From RYN-428 sp035551995 (GTDB lineage Bacteria; Planctomycetota; Phycisphaerae; Tepidisphaerales; Tepidisphaeraceae): a stretch of 26,001 nucleotides of DNA. Positions 1 to 7,715 of this stretch are shown one piece after another. Numbering within the stretch: the first letter of the stretch is position 1; every line of letters starts with the position of its first letter. The position numbers and the translations under genes were made by a program. Location: NCBI GenBank assembly GCA_035551995.1, contig DASZME010000076.1, forward strand, positions 1 to 26,001. The letters run 5' to 3'. The notes beneath the pieces were generated by a model, which saw nothing but the letters and a program-made list of their open reading frames with translations, searched no databases and was not told where the DNA came from.

Positions 1-2
1 CC

Positions 3-872
3 TGGTCCGATAAGACTCAGGTTTTCGACGGATACGCCGACGGATTTTTTTTCCAGGGCGGCCATACCAAGCCCGGCGGCTCGTCGTTCCAGCTTTCCGA
101 TTACGAATCCGTCGGCCGCTTCCGCGTCATCCCCGGCAACGAAATCAGCCCGCGCCTCGGATACGACCTCACCTACCTCGACAATCACACCCACGCTCCG
201 GGCATTCCCGATCAACTCACCGACGAATCGATCGCGATCGGCACCGGCATCGCCAAATGGGACAAGTGGGTGGCGGGCATCACGCTCGGCGTCGGATATG
301 CCGGGTCGAGCGCTTTTGACGTCGGGTCCGCGTGGTACGGGAAAGCTGATTTTATCGTCGCGCGAGAGATCAACGCCGACGACGCCATCGGCCTTATCAT
401 CGACTATGACGGCCACCGCACGTATCTTCCCGACACCCCCCTGCCGGGACTTGGATATAGCCATCGGTTCGATCCCAAGTTGCAGATCGTCGCCGGCGCG
501 CCATATAGTTCAATTGTGTGGAAACCGATCGACCATCTGGAATTCAACGCCGAATATCATCTCTTGCAGGATTTTAAGTTTTCCGCGGCATATGAGTTCA
601 TCACGGGTTGGAAGGCATACGCCAGATACGATTTCATCCGTGACGCCTTTCATACCGACGGGCTGGCCAAGGATCATCGCCTGTTGTTTTATGAGCAGCG
701 CGCCGAGTCGGGCGTACAATACGATCCCGATCCGCATCTGACGTTCAAGATCGGCCTGGGTTATAGCTGGGACGGAAGTTACCGCGACGGTTTTGATTTC
801 CGCAGCAATGCGACGATCGCCGATTTCGCCGATCGGCCCTATCTGCGCGGCGGGCTGGAGATTCGGTATTGA
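3..872 (+). CDS. Outer-membrane beta-barrel protein, 5' end outside the window
   Basis: The frame is open from the left edge to the stop at 870-872, giving about 289 visible residues; the true start and signal peptide lie outside the window. The sequence is a run of short amphipathic strands rich in Tyr, Phe, Trp, Gly and Asp with alternating polarity, and it ends in GGLEIRY. A terminal aromatic residue is the usual recognition signal for insertion of outer-membrane barrels. I therefore read it as the C-terminal part of an outer-membrane beta-barrel, perhaps a porin or an OMP of the kind common in Planctomycetota; no specific family could be named. Its last codons overlap the start of the ABC ATPase by 4 bp, so the two are probably translationally coupled. 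The barrel might be the outer-membrane partner of the exporter, but that is inference. The internal GTG at 270 is not needed as a start because the frame is open upstream with the same barrel-like character. Confidence 0.8.
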   Translation, partial: WSDKTQVFDGYADGFFFQGGHTKPGGSSFQLSDYESVGRFRVIPGNEISPRLGYDLTYLDNHTHAPGIPDQLTDESIAIGTGIAKWDKWVAGITLGVGYAGSSAFDVGSAWYGKADFIVAREINADDAIGLIIDYDGHRTYLPDTPLPGLGYSHRFDPKLQIVAGAPYSSIVWKPIDHLEFNAEYHLLQDFKFSAAYEFITGWKAYARYDFIRDAFHTDGLAKDHRLLFYEQRAESGVQYDPDPHLTFKIGLGYSWDGSYRDGFDFRSNATIADFADRPYLRGGLEIRY

Positions 873-1987
873 ACAGTGATCTGGCCATCGACCTCAAGCA
901 CGTCGCGAAAACCTATCGCGGCCGCGTTCATGCGCTGCAGGGCATCCAGATGCACGTGCGCCGCGGCGAAATCTTCGGCCTGCTCGGTCCCAACGGCGCG
1001 GGGAAAAGCACGCTCGTTAAAATCATGATGACCGTCGTTCGCCCCACGCGGGCCGAGGGAACGGTGCTCGGCCGTGAAATCGGCCATAAGCCAACCCTGG
1101 CGCGCGTCGGATATTTGCCGGAAAATCACCGCTTCCCGCGCTACTTAACGGGCCGGCAAACGCTCGAGTTTTTCGGCGCCATGGCCAACGTCGATCGCAA
1201 GACCGCCAAACGGCGGGCAAGCGAGCTTCTCGAAACCGTCGGAATGCTGAACTGGGCCAATAAAAAAGTAGGCGCCTATTCCAAGGGAATGTTGCAGCGC
1301 GTCGGCCTCGCCCAGGCGATGATCAACGACCCCGACCTGATCGTCCTGGACGAGCCGACCGACGGCGTCGATCCCGTCGGCCGTCGCGAAATTCGCGACG
1401 TGCTTCTTCGGATGCGCGAGCGCGGCAAGACCGTTTTCCTCAACAGCCACCTGCTCAGCGAATTGGAGATGATCTGCGATCGCGTGGCCATCCTCGTCAA
1501 AGGCCACGTCGCCCGGCAGGGAACCGTCGAAGAACTCACCCGCGCCCAGCAGCAATATGAAATCGAGCTGGTTTTGTCCGATCCGATCGCGTCGCGCCCT
1601 CAAGTGCTGAACGTCCTTGGCCAACTGGGGGCGGCGATGGAAGAAAAACAAACGACGCCGCTCCCGCCCGGCGCCAGGGCGCCGTTCGCGCCGACGCCGA
1701 TTTTCGCCCTCGACTGCGGAACGCTTCCCGGCGGCGCCTGGGTCGAATCTCAGGGGCCGTGGATTCGCATCGGCACATGCGATCCGGAAATAATGCAGCC
1801 GATCCTCGACCGGCTGCGGGCGGCGGGTTTGTCCATCCGGCGACTCACGCCCGTTCGCCAGACGCTCGAAGACCTCTTCATGCAGGCGGTCATCGATCCG
1901 GCCTCCGGCCAACCCCTGTTGCCCGGCTCGGGACCGGCCATGGCAAATACCGTCGCCGCACAGACGCCGAAGGTGGTGTTTCCATGA
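869..1987 (+). CDS. ABC-2 type transporter ATP-binding protein
   Basis: This is the ATPase of an ABC exporter, 372 residues. Residues about 8-220 form a complete nucleotide-binding domain: Walker A GPNGAGKS near residue 40, an ABC signature YSKGMLQRVGLAQAM (a variant of LSGGQ), Walker B LIVLDEPTDGVDP and the switch histidine in NSHLLSE. The remaining 150 residues are a C-terminal extension ending in the segment IRRLTPVRQTLEDLFMQAV, as seen in ATPases that pair with ABC-2 membrane subunits. The start is a TTG at 869 preceded by GGAG (857-860) with 8 bases of spacing. It overlaps the stop of the barrel gene by 4 bp, and its own stop overlaps the permease ATG by 4 bp. The substrate cannot be told from sequence. 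The 60-residue stretch around 255-290 is Pro/Ala-rich and looks like a linker. Confidence 0.93.
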   Translation: MNSDLAIDLKHVAKTYRGRVHALQGIQMHVRRGEIFGLLGPNGAGKSTLVKIMMTVVRPTRAEGTVLGREIGHKPTLARVGYLPENHRFPRYLTGRQTLEFFGAMANVDRKTAKRRASELLETVGMLNWANKKVGAYSKGMLQRVGLAQAMINDPDLIVLDEPTDGVDPVGRREIRDVLLRMRERGKTVFLNSHLLSELEMICDRVAILVKGHVARQGTVEELTRAQQQYEIELVLSDPIASRPQVLNVLGQLGAAMEEKQTTPLPPGARAPFAPTPIFALDCGTLPGGAWVESQGPWIRIGTCDPEIMQPILDRLRAAGLSIRRLTPVRQTLEDLFMQAVIDPASGQPLLPGSGPAMANTVAAQTPKVVFP

Positions 1988-3114
1988 GGCAAACCGTCGC
2001 GCTGATCGTGGACGCCTACCGCGAGCTCAATTACAAAAAACTCTTCTGGATCACGCTCATCCTCTCGGCGGTCGTGGTTCTGTCGTTCCTGGGCGTGAAT
2101 ATCAACGATCACGGCCTGATCATCTTCGGGAAGGCCTGGCCGGTCCCCCACATGGCCATGTTGGATCGGGCGGTCTTTTATCGATTGTTGTTCCTGGTTC
2201 TCGGCGTCGATATCTGGCTTACCTGGGCGGCCACGATCCTGGCGCTGGTCTCCACCGCCGGAATTTTTCCGGACCTGCTCACCGGCGGATCGATCGACCT
2301 CTATCTCTCCAAGCCGATCTCGCGCCTGCGATTTTTTCTGAGCAAGTATTTTACCGGGCTCCTCTTTGTCGGACTGCAGGTCGGCGCCTTCTCCGCCGCC
2401 AGCTTTATCGTGCTCGCCATCCGCGGGCAGGTCTGGATCTGGGGCGTGTTTCTGGCCATTCCGATCGTTTTGGTTTTCTACAGTTACCTGTATTGCGTCT
2501 GCGTCCTGCTCGGCGTGTTAACCCGTTCGACGTTGACCGCGATTTTGCTCACCATCCTGCTCTGGCTTGTCATCACCGGCGTTCATGCCGTCGAAATGAA
2601 AACGCTCTCGGCCCAGTTCAAAGACGGCTACGTTCGCGAGCGAATCGAGCGGCGAATCGAAAACGAAGAGCGGAATCTGATCGCGGCCCAAAAAACATAC
2701 GCGCAGACGTTACGCGAATCGCGCGTGAGCTTCAGTCAAAAAAAAATCGAGACCTTTCGCCAGGACCTTCGTGAAAACGCGGCGGACATCGCCGATGACC
2801 GCAAGTGGCACGGCCGACTTTTTCTGGCCAAGACCCTGCTTCCCAAAACGTCGGAAACCGTCGCTCTGATGCAGCGCTGGCTTGCCTCCACCTCGGCGAT
2901 CCATGGCTCCAATCCGGAATACGAACGCGCGCTGACCGAAGACGAGCCCAGGCAAATCGGGTTTGGACGAAACACCGACGATGAGCGGGCCGAAGAGGCG
3001 ACGAAAAAGCAGGTGCTGGACCGGCCGATCAGTTGGGTCGTCGGCACATCCCTCCTCTTTGAAATCGCGATCGTCTCCCTGGCGGCGTGGATTTTCTGCC
3101 GGCGCGATTATTGA
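1984..3114 (+). CDS. ABC-2 type transporter permease
   Basis: This is the membrane subunit of the exporter, 376 residues. I chose the ATG at 1984, which overlaps the ATPase stop as ATGA and follows AAGGTGG. A frame open further upstream runs inside the ATPase gene and is not credible. About six hydrophobic segments occur: one near residues 18-38, a closely spaced group between about 60 and 200, and a last one near the C-terminus (SWVVGTSLLFEIAIVSLAAW). Between the last two lies a polar, charged, probably helical region of about 140 residues (about 205-345). This is a large soluble insert with strong heptad-like charge patterns. The segment DLYLSKPISRLRFFLSKYF resembles the cytoplasmic coupling region of ABC-2 permeases. 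It forms a pair with the upstream ATPase. Substrate is unknown; lipid, polysaccharide or an antimicrobial are all possible. Confidence 0.9.
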   Translation: MRQTVALIVDAYRELNYKKLFWITLILSAVVVLSFLGVNINDHGLIIFGKAWPVPHMAMLDRAVFYRLLFLVLGVDIWLTWAATILALVSTAGIFPDLLTGGSIDLYLSKPISRLRFFLSKYFTGLLFVGLQVGAFSAASFIVLAIRGQVWIWGVFLAIPIVLVFYSYLYCVCVLLGVLTRSTLTAILLTILLWLVITGVHAVEMKTLSAQFKDGYVRERIERRIENEERNLIAAQKTYAQTLRESRVSFSQKKIETFRQDLRENAADIADDRKWHGRLFLAKTLLPKTSETVALMQRWLASTSAIHGSNPEYERALTEDEPRQIGFGRNTDDERAEEATKKQVLDRPISWVVGTSLLFEIAIVSLAAWIFCRRDY

Positions 3115-3117
3115 ATT

Positions 3118-4332
3118 ATGGTCACTCTCCAGGACATTCAGGCCGCCGCCCTTCGAATCGGCGACGTCATTTATCACAGCCCCTGCCCTTATTCGCTGTC
3201 GCTCAGCAAATTGTGCGGATGCGACATCTATTGCAAGCTCGATCACCTCCAGATGACCGGCTCGTTCAAGGAGCGCGGCGCGCGAAACAAGTTAATGCAA
3301 CTTGCGCCGCCGGAACGTCGCGACGGCGTCGTCGCGGCGTCGGCGGGAAATCATGCGCTGGGGCTCGCCTACCATGGCCAGCAACTCGGCATCCCCGTCA
3401 CCGTGGTGATGCCGAGATTCGCGCCGCTGATCAAGGTCGCCAATTGCCGGTCGTTCGGGGCGCAAGTCATTCTCAGCGGCGATACGTTTAGCGATTGTTA
3501 TCGCGAGGCGAAAGAACTGGCCGTGAAAAGCGGCAAAACTTTCGTCCCCGGTTTCGACGATCCGGCCATCATCGCCGGCGCCGGCACGATGGGACTGGAA
3601 ATCATCGCCGACATTCCCGACGCCGACGCCGTAATCGTCCCCGTCGGCGGCGGCGGACTCCTCGCCGGCGTGGCCACCGCGATCAAGGGGCTCAAGCCCG
3701 CGTGCCGCGTCATCGGCGTTGAGCCGCGTCATGCGCCGACCCTCTTCGCGTCGCTTCAAGCGGGGCGCGTCACGGCCATCGCCACCCGCCCGACGCTGGC
3801 CGACGGGCTGGCCGTCGCGGAGATTGGCGGCGCGTGCTTCGACATCATTCGCCACACGATGGACGATTTGGTCATGGTCGATGAGCCGCAGATTTCACTG
3901 GCGGTCATGCGGTTGCTGGAGATGGAGAAAATGGTCGTCGAAGGCGCCGGCGCCGTCCCACTGGCGGCGGCGATGCGGCGCACGCTGGGGCTGGAGGGGA
4001 AGAAAGTCGTTCTTTGTCTCACCGGCGGAAACATCGACGTGACGCTCATCAGCCGAATCATCGAGCGCGGCCTCGCGGCCGACGGACGGCTCTGCAGAGT
4101 GATCGCTTACATCAGCGATCGGCCCGGATCGCTGGCTCATTTGCTGACGGTCATCGCCCAGACGGGGGCGAGCATCAAGGAGGTGAGTCACGATAGAAAT
4201 TTCGGTCCCGCCGACGTGGCGTGCGTGCCGGTGTCGATCGTGATGGAGACGCGCGACGCCAGCCACATCGCCGAAATCCGCGGCATGCTCTCGGCGCAAG
4301 GCTTCACGCTTGGCGACGCGACCTTGGATTAG
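3118..4332 (+). CDS. ilvA: Threonine ammonia-lyase (threonine dehydratase) with C-terminal ACT domain
   Basis: This enzyme of 404 residues deaminates L-threonine to 2-oxobutanoate and ammonia with pyridoxal phosphate, the first step of isoleucine synthesis or of threonine breakdown. The PLP lysine is K51 in GSFKERGA. The asparagine loop SAGNHALGLA and the glycine-rich phosphate loop VPVGGGGLLAG are also present, and a later VVLCLTGGNID segment closes the fold-type II domain. Residues about 325-404 form a single ACT domain starting at CRVIAYISDRPGSLAHLL. The length and the single ACT domain match the shorter TdcB/IlvA class found in many bacteria. Feedback control by isoleucine or valine therefore cannot be decided from sequence. 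It begins 3 bp after the permease stop with no strong ribosome site, so translation is probably coupled. Its link to the exporter upstream is unexplained. The symbol ilvA is a family-level guess; tdcB would be equally fair. Confidence 0.92.
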   Translation: MVTLQDIQAAALRIGDVIYHSPCPYSLSLSKLCGCDIYCKLDHLQMTGSFKERGARNKLMQLAPPERRDGVVAASAGNHALGLAYHGQQLGIPVTVVMPRFAPLIKVANCRSFGAQVILSGDTFSDCYREAKELAVKSGKTFVPGFDDPAIIAGAGTMGLEIIADIPDADAVIVPVGGGGLLAGVATAIKGLKPACRVIGVEPRHAPTLFASLQAGRVTAIATRPTLADGLAVAEIGGACFDIIRHTMDDLVMVDEPQISLAVMRLLEMEKMVVEGAGAVPLAAAMRRTLGLEGKKVVLCLTGGNIDVTLISRIIERGLAADGRLCRVIAYISDRPGSLAHLLTVIAQTGASIKEVSHDRNFGPADVACVPVSIVMETRDASHIAEIRGMLSAQGFTLGDATLD

Positions 4333-4354
4333 AATGTTTCGCGACCAATACTCG

Positions 4355-5008
4355 CTATGGCCGGCTAGCGATGGGGACGAAGCTTGAATTGTTTTTCTCA
4401 AAGTGCGCCGCCGCGGCGGCGCCGACTTGCGGGGGGACGTAATTGCCGGTCGAGAGGATAATCTTGAACGCTTCTTCCGTGCTCAAATCGACCATCTCGC
4501 AGGTTTCGATTCGCACGAAATACAGGCGCCCGTTGACGGGATTCGGGGCCGCGGGAACCCACACGCACATGACGTTCGGCTGATCCTCCAGCGGGCGGCC
4601 GCTGGTGAAGCCGAGCAGCAGCGTGTGGCCGGCCTGGTCGGGGATCAAGGCGACCTTGGAAAAAATTCCCTCGGTGCCGCCGGGAGTGAGGGCGATCTGC
4701 TTCCAGGCGAGGTAAATCTGCCCGAGAACGGGAAGGCGTAGCAGGATGCGATCGATCATCTTGAGCAGGAACTGGCCCAGCAGGCTCGTCGTCAGAATTC
4801 CGACAAGATAAATCGCCACCAATGCCGCGACCACGCCGAGAAACGGAACGTCGCGATCGACGTGAAACGCCTGTTCCATCACCCAGTGCCCCACCGGCCT
4901 TGTTTTGCTGTCGACGTACCAGACGATGAATCCGGTGATGACCAGCGGGATGGCGCCGAACACGCCGGCGAGAAACGTATTGCGAAGGTGTTTCTGGACG
5001 GATGACAT
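4355..5008 (-). CDS. DUF502 family membrane protein
   Basis: This integral membrane protein has 217 residues from the ATG at 5008. A longer frame to 5059 adds 17 residues without a ribosome site, and family members normally begin just before the first membrane segment, so I chose the shorter start. Two membrane segments are seen, about residues 10-31 (TFLAGVFGAIPLVITGFIVW) and about 55-80 (FLGVVAALVAIYLVGILTTSLL). They are followed by the family signature PVLGQIYLAWKQIALTPGG and a soluble C-terminal domain. DUF502 proteins are widespread and have no firmly established function; some plant relatives (LAZ1/COV type) affect membrane traffic and vascular patterning. It is convergent with the threonine ammonia-lyase gene (22 bp gap) and divergent from the gene at 5108. 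Confidence 0.9.
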   Translation of the reverse strand: MSSVQKHLRNTFLAGVFGAIPLVITGFIVWYVDSKTRPVGHWVMEQAFHVDRDVPFLGVVAALVAIYLVGILTTSLLGQFLLKMIDRILLRLPVLGQIYLAWKQIALTPGGTEGIFSKVALIPDQAGHTLLLGFTSGRPLEDQPNVMCVWVPAAPNPVNGRLYFVRIETCEMVDLSTEEAFKIILSTGNYVPPQVGAAAAAHFEKNNSSFVPIASRP

Positions 5009-5096
5009 AGGAGCGATCAGAATGGCGCGCGGGCGCGTTGGCCGTCGGGTCGTGCCCATTGTAGATGAAGAGGCCTGATTTTTCGCCGCCGCGTGC

Positions 5097-5101
5097 AGGA
5101 G
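5097..5101 (+). promoter_or_regulatory. Ribosome-binding site that decides the start at 5108
   Basis: AGGAG lies 6 bases before a TTG at 5108-5110. The GTG at 5093, which would give the longest frame, lies upstream of this site, so the site supports TTG as the start. Confidence 0.65.
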
Positions 5102-5107
5102 ATCGAG

Positions 5108-5998
5108 TTGACGGAAAAAACATTCCTTGAAAAACTTCGCCCCTCGCGCGGCGGAGCGCTGGTCGTGGCCGGGCTGATGACGTTCGGCGCCATCATTCTC
5201 GGCGGACTTTATCTTTCGCCGGCGTCAAAGGCGCCGGCCGTTCCGGCCAATACGCCCTTCGGAGCGCCGTTGCGGAAGATGCGTTTTGTTTGTTACGATC
5301 TGGGGCGTCAGCATCCCCGGACCGATCCATCGTTCGCGACGATCGAAAAGTTTGAGCCGGATTACGTTTTTTTGCAGGGCGTCGAGGAAGACGATGTCAT
5401 GGAGACCGCGGAGTTGCTCCAGATGCAACAGACGTTTCATCCCCAGCTTTATCAGCGCTCCGAGCGGCTTGCCGGGGCGCGCGGGACGTGGGGAAATCTG
5501 ATCCTGTCGAAGCAGCCGATCTTCGCCGCCGCTCCCGTCGGCGGCAAACGGGGCGGGTTTGGCGTATGGGCTGTTTCGGTGGTCGATGGCCGCCAGTTTG
5601 CCGTCGCCTGCATGCGCTTTTCGGCGGGTGAAACAGGGACCGCCGAGGTGGCGGAATTCGGCCGGGCGTGGAAGGACAGAGGATCGCCCCCGATGATCGC
5701 GGCGGTCATTTATTCAAACGGCAATCCGCCGGCGGTAAAGCTGCCGTTTTACGCGATCGATCCGCGCTCCAATGGAGAGTGGTTTGACTACACAGTGGAT
5801 TGGACCGTCAGTGGCGTCGATCAAGCCGCCGGACCGGGGCACGGCCGATCGCCGGTCTGGATTGACGCGATGAGCGCTCACATGGACAACGCCGCCACAA
5901 GGCCCTCGGCGCTTAGAGGTTCGACAGGCCGGCTCGAAATCGCAAGTTTCCCGGCCAGCGCACCCCTGGCGGCGCCAATGAACGATTCGCGGCGCTGA
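5108..5998 (+). CDS. Membrane-anchored protein resembling an endonuclease/exonuclease/phosphatase fold that has lost its catalytic residues
   Basis: This protein has 296 residues from TTG 5108, chosen because of the AGGAG site at 5097-5101. One membrane segment (about residues 16-36) is followed by a soluble domain that follows the EEP superfamily pattern. That pattern includes a first strand MRFVCYDLG, then FEPDYVFLQGVEEDD, GNLILSKQPIF, a strand VIYSNGNPP, and GHGRSPVWIDAM near the end. In active EEP enzymes these positions carry Asn (TYN), Glu (LQE), Asp and Asn (GDFN) and the SDH motif. Here they read D, G, N/N and HGR, and the TH motif is missing. I infer a pseudoenzyme anchored in the inner membrane. 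The match is by motif order only, so the fold call is moderate. The last 121 bp overlap the 3' end of the convergent gene on the minus strand. Confidence 0.7.
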   Translation: MTEKTFLEKLRPSRGGALVVAGLMTFGAIILGGLYLSPASKAPAVPANTPFGAPLRKMRFVCYDLGRQHPRTDPSFATIEKFEPDYVFLQGVEEDDVMETAELLQMQQTFHPQLYQRSERLAGARGTWGNLILSKQPIFAAAPVGGKRGGFGVWAVSVVDGRQFAVACMRFSAGETGTAEVAEFGRAWKDRGSPPMIAAVIYSNGNPPAVKLPFYAIDPRSNGEWFDYTVDWTVSGVDQAAGPGHGRSPVWIDAMSAHMDNAATRPSALRGSTGRLEIASFPASAPLAAPMNDSRR

Positions 5999-7530
5999 TG
6001 GCCGGCAACGACTGGTTTGCCGAGCGATTCGATCGGGTGAGCATGGCGGGCCGGCCAGACATGAATTAAGGCGCGGGCGCAATCGGCGGCGCGGCGCAAT
6101 TGCTCGCGCGATTGGACGGCGCCGATCGCATGGACGGCGAACGAATCGAGTTGATCCCATCCGTGCCCGAAAATTTTCAACGGAACATTCTCCGCCAATA
6201 ATCCCGCGGCGATCCCCTGCTGATACGCATGCCGAATCACGCCGTCGATAAACGCGGATCGGTCGAGGCCTTCTTGTTCGAGTCCCGCGCCACGGATTCG
6301 CCGGTCGAGATAATCGTCGGCTGATTCGCCAAGTCGCCATGGATCGTTCAGCAGCTCATGCTGAATCGCCTCCCATAGCAGTCGATGGCTCGAATATTCC
6401 GTCACATGCGGCGGCGGATCGAGCGGGCGCGTGTCGGAGATGATCGCCAGAAACGGACCGCCCGGGGAGGTTTCCGCCGATACCGGCCATCCCGCGACAA
6501 ATACGCGATGTGCATTCCATCCCTGTTTCACGGCAAGATTTTTCCAGACCGGATCGGCGACCAACAGCGTATCCCGCCGGCCCGCTTTGGCAGCGGGGGG
6601 AATTCGCGGGATCGTCACCCACGTCGTCCACGGCATGTCGTCCGGCGCCAGGTCGGGCAGGTCGCCGCGGGCAAGATTCGGAGTGATGATCGCGTCGCAC
6701 GTCGCCGCCGCCGTGGCCAGCGCCAGGGGAGACGTGGAGCGGGGATTGTCCGAGTCGAATCGATGAACGCCGACGCTGTTGATCCCGTCCCCCAAGGCGT
6801 CGGCCAAGGCCGAGCCGGCATCGTCCCACAACCGAAACTGCGACGGAGCGACGAGGCAGATTTTTCGCAATGATGAACGCACCCAACCCGCGCGGATCGC
6901 CCGGGTTTTTTCGGTGCGGCGCGCCCCGTGCTCGCCGAAAATTTTCTGAGCGGCGGGCATTAACGCGTCGGCCGACGAGGAATCGGCCAGAATCGGCCGG
7001 ATGAACTGCGACGGCGTCGCAAGCCCCGGATTTTCTTCCAGCAGCTGATCGAGCTGCGTCTCCCAATTTTCGCCCCATGCGAAAAACAGCCGATTAGCGG
7101 CGATCTCGGCGGAAAAATCGTCACATTCCAGCAACACGCGCAAGGATCGAGATTCCGGAACCAGCGCCACCATCGCCTGCCCCTGGCGCATGCGATCCAG
7201 CGCGACGCGAACCTGGGCGGCGTGAACCGGCGATAGCATGCAAACGACAACGCCCGACAGATCGGCCTTCTCAAACATAAATGTCGCGGCCCGCGTCGGC
7301 AGCGAACAACCCGACCACCACCGCCCGGTCTGATCGATGGCCGTCAGCGTTTGGTCGCGCGCAAAAACCCACTCGATCCCGGCGATCGGAATCGACTCAA
7401 CGGCGCCGGCAAGACGCGGTTGCGTCCGTTGAAGCGCTCGCAAATTGGCCGATGCGTTCCACCTCGCTGCGCGCTCGGCGCCGGTGATCACGCTCAGGGA
7501 GATGGAGGAATTGGAAAGGGTGTGTGTCAT
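5878..7530 (-). CDS. CgeB-like glycosyltransferase-related protein, distant relative of the protein at 23681-26001
   Basis: This protein has 550 residues from ATG 7530, chosen because GGAGA (7541-7545) lies 10 bases upstream; the frame can be extended 9 codons to 7557. An N-terminal region (about residues 90-180) includes VVCMLSPVHAAQVRVALD and FFAWGENWETQLDQLL. After a linker there is a second alpha/beta region and a C-terminal part with KIFGHGWDQLDSFAVHAIGA (about 452-471). The same order and spacing of motifs recur in the large protein at the right edge (FLWFVGSDW and LGLYGNGWDAHEDFALYARGA). The C-terminal part corresponds to the nucleotide-sugar domain of CgeB/GT1-like enzymes. The ending is shorter here and has IHVWPARHAHPIESLGKPVV where CgeB proteins carry their E-x-x-x-x-G helix. 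It stands alone between convergent and divergent neighbours. The donor sugar is unknown, and it could be inactive. Confidence 0.7.
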   Translation of the reverse strand: MTHTLSNSSISLSVITGAERAARWNASANLRALQRTQPRLAGAVESIPIAGIEWVFARDQTLTAIDQTGRWWSGCSLPTRAATFMFEKADLSGVVVCMLSPVHAAQVRVALDRMRQGQAMVALVPESRSLRVLLECDDFSAEIAANRLFFAWGENWETQLDQLLEENPGLATPSQFIRPILADSSSADALMPAAQKIFGEHGARRTEKTRAIRAGWVRSSLRKICLVAPSQFRLWDDAGSALADALGDGINSVGVHRFDSDNPRSTSPLALATAAATCDAIITPNLARGDLPDLAPDDMPWTTWVTIPRIPPAAKAGRRDTLLVADPVWKNLAVKQGWNAHRVFVAGWPVSAETSPGGPFLAIISDTRPLDPPPHVTEYSSHRLLWEAIQHELLNDPWRLGESADDYLDRRIRGAGLEQEGLDRSAFIDGVIRHAYQQGIAAGLLAENVPLKIFGHGWDQLDSFAVHAIGAVQSREQLRRAADCARALIHVWPARHAHPIESLGKPVVAGHQRRESFIGAARGALAGKLAISSRPVEPLSAEGLVAALSM

Positions 7531-7715
7531 TTCGCGACAATCTCCGAACATGTCCAAAGCCCTGAACTACCCGCAGTACGGCGCGGCGGCCTGCGGCCGT
7601 CCGAAGACCGGCCGTGACGTCCTGCTGATCTTCTTCAAGACTGTCCCGCGATTTATCGGACTTCCGGCGCGATCCGCTTCAATCAGAAGCCATCGGCGTG
7701 CTATGATGAGCCATC

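Noticed and set aside
1145..1912. Long minus-strand frame opposite the ABC ATPase
   Set aside because: The ATPase motifs are all on the plus strand; the opposite frame is Arg/Asp/Ala-rich with no recognisable feature.
1759..1983. Upstream extension of the ABC permease frame
   Set aside because: The extension lies inside the ATPase gene, is His/Arg/Pro-rich, and the ATG at 1984 has a ribosome site and the ATGA overlap typical of coupled genes.
7594..7614. CGGCCG inverted repeat with a 9-base loop before dapF
   Set aside because: Short GC-only repeats like this are expected by chance in such GC-rich DNA, and there is no T-run or link to a gene end.
7445..7715. Plus-strand frame before dapF that could be a small gene
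   Set aside because: It overlaps the start of the CgeB-like gene on the other strand, then reads into dapF in another frame; no ribosome site or motif was seen.
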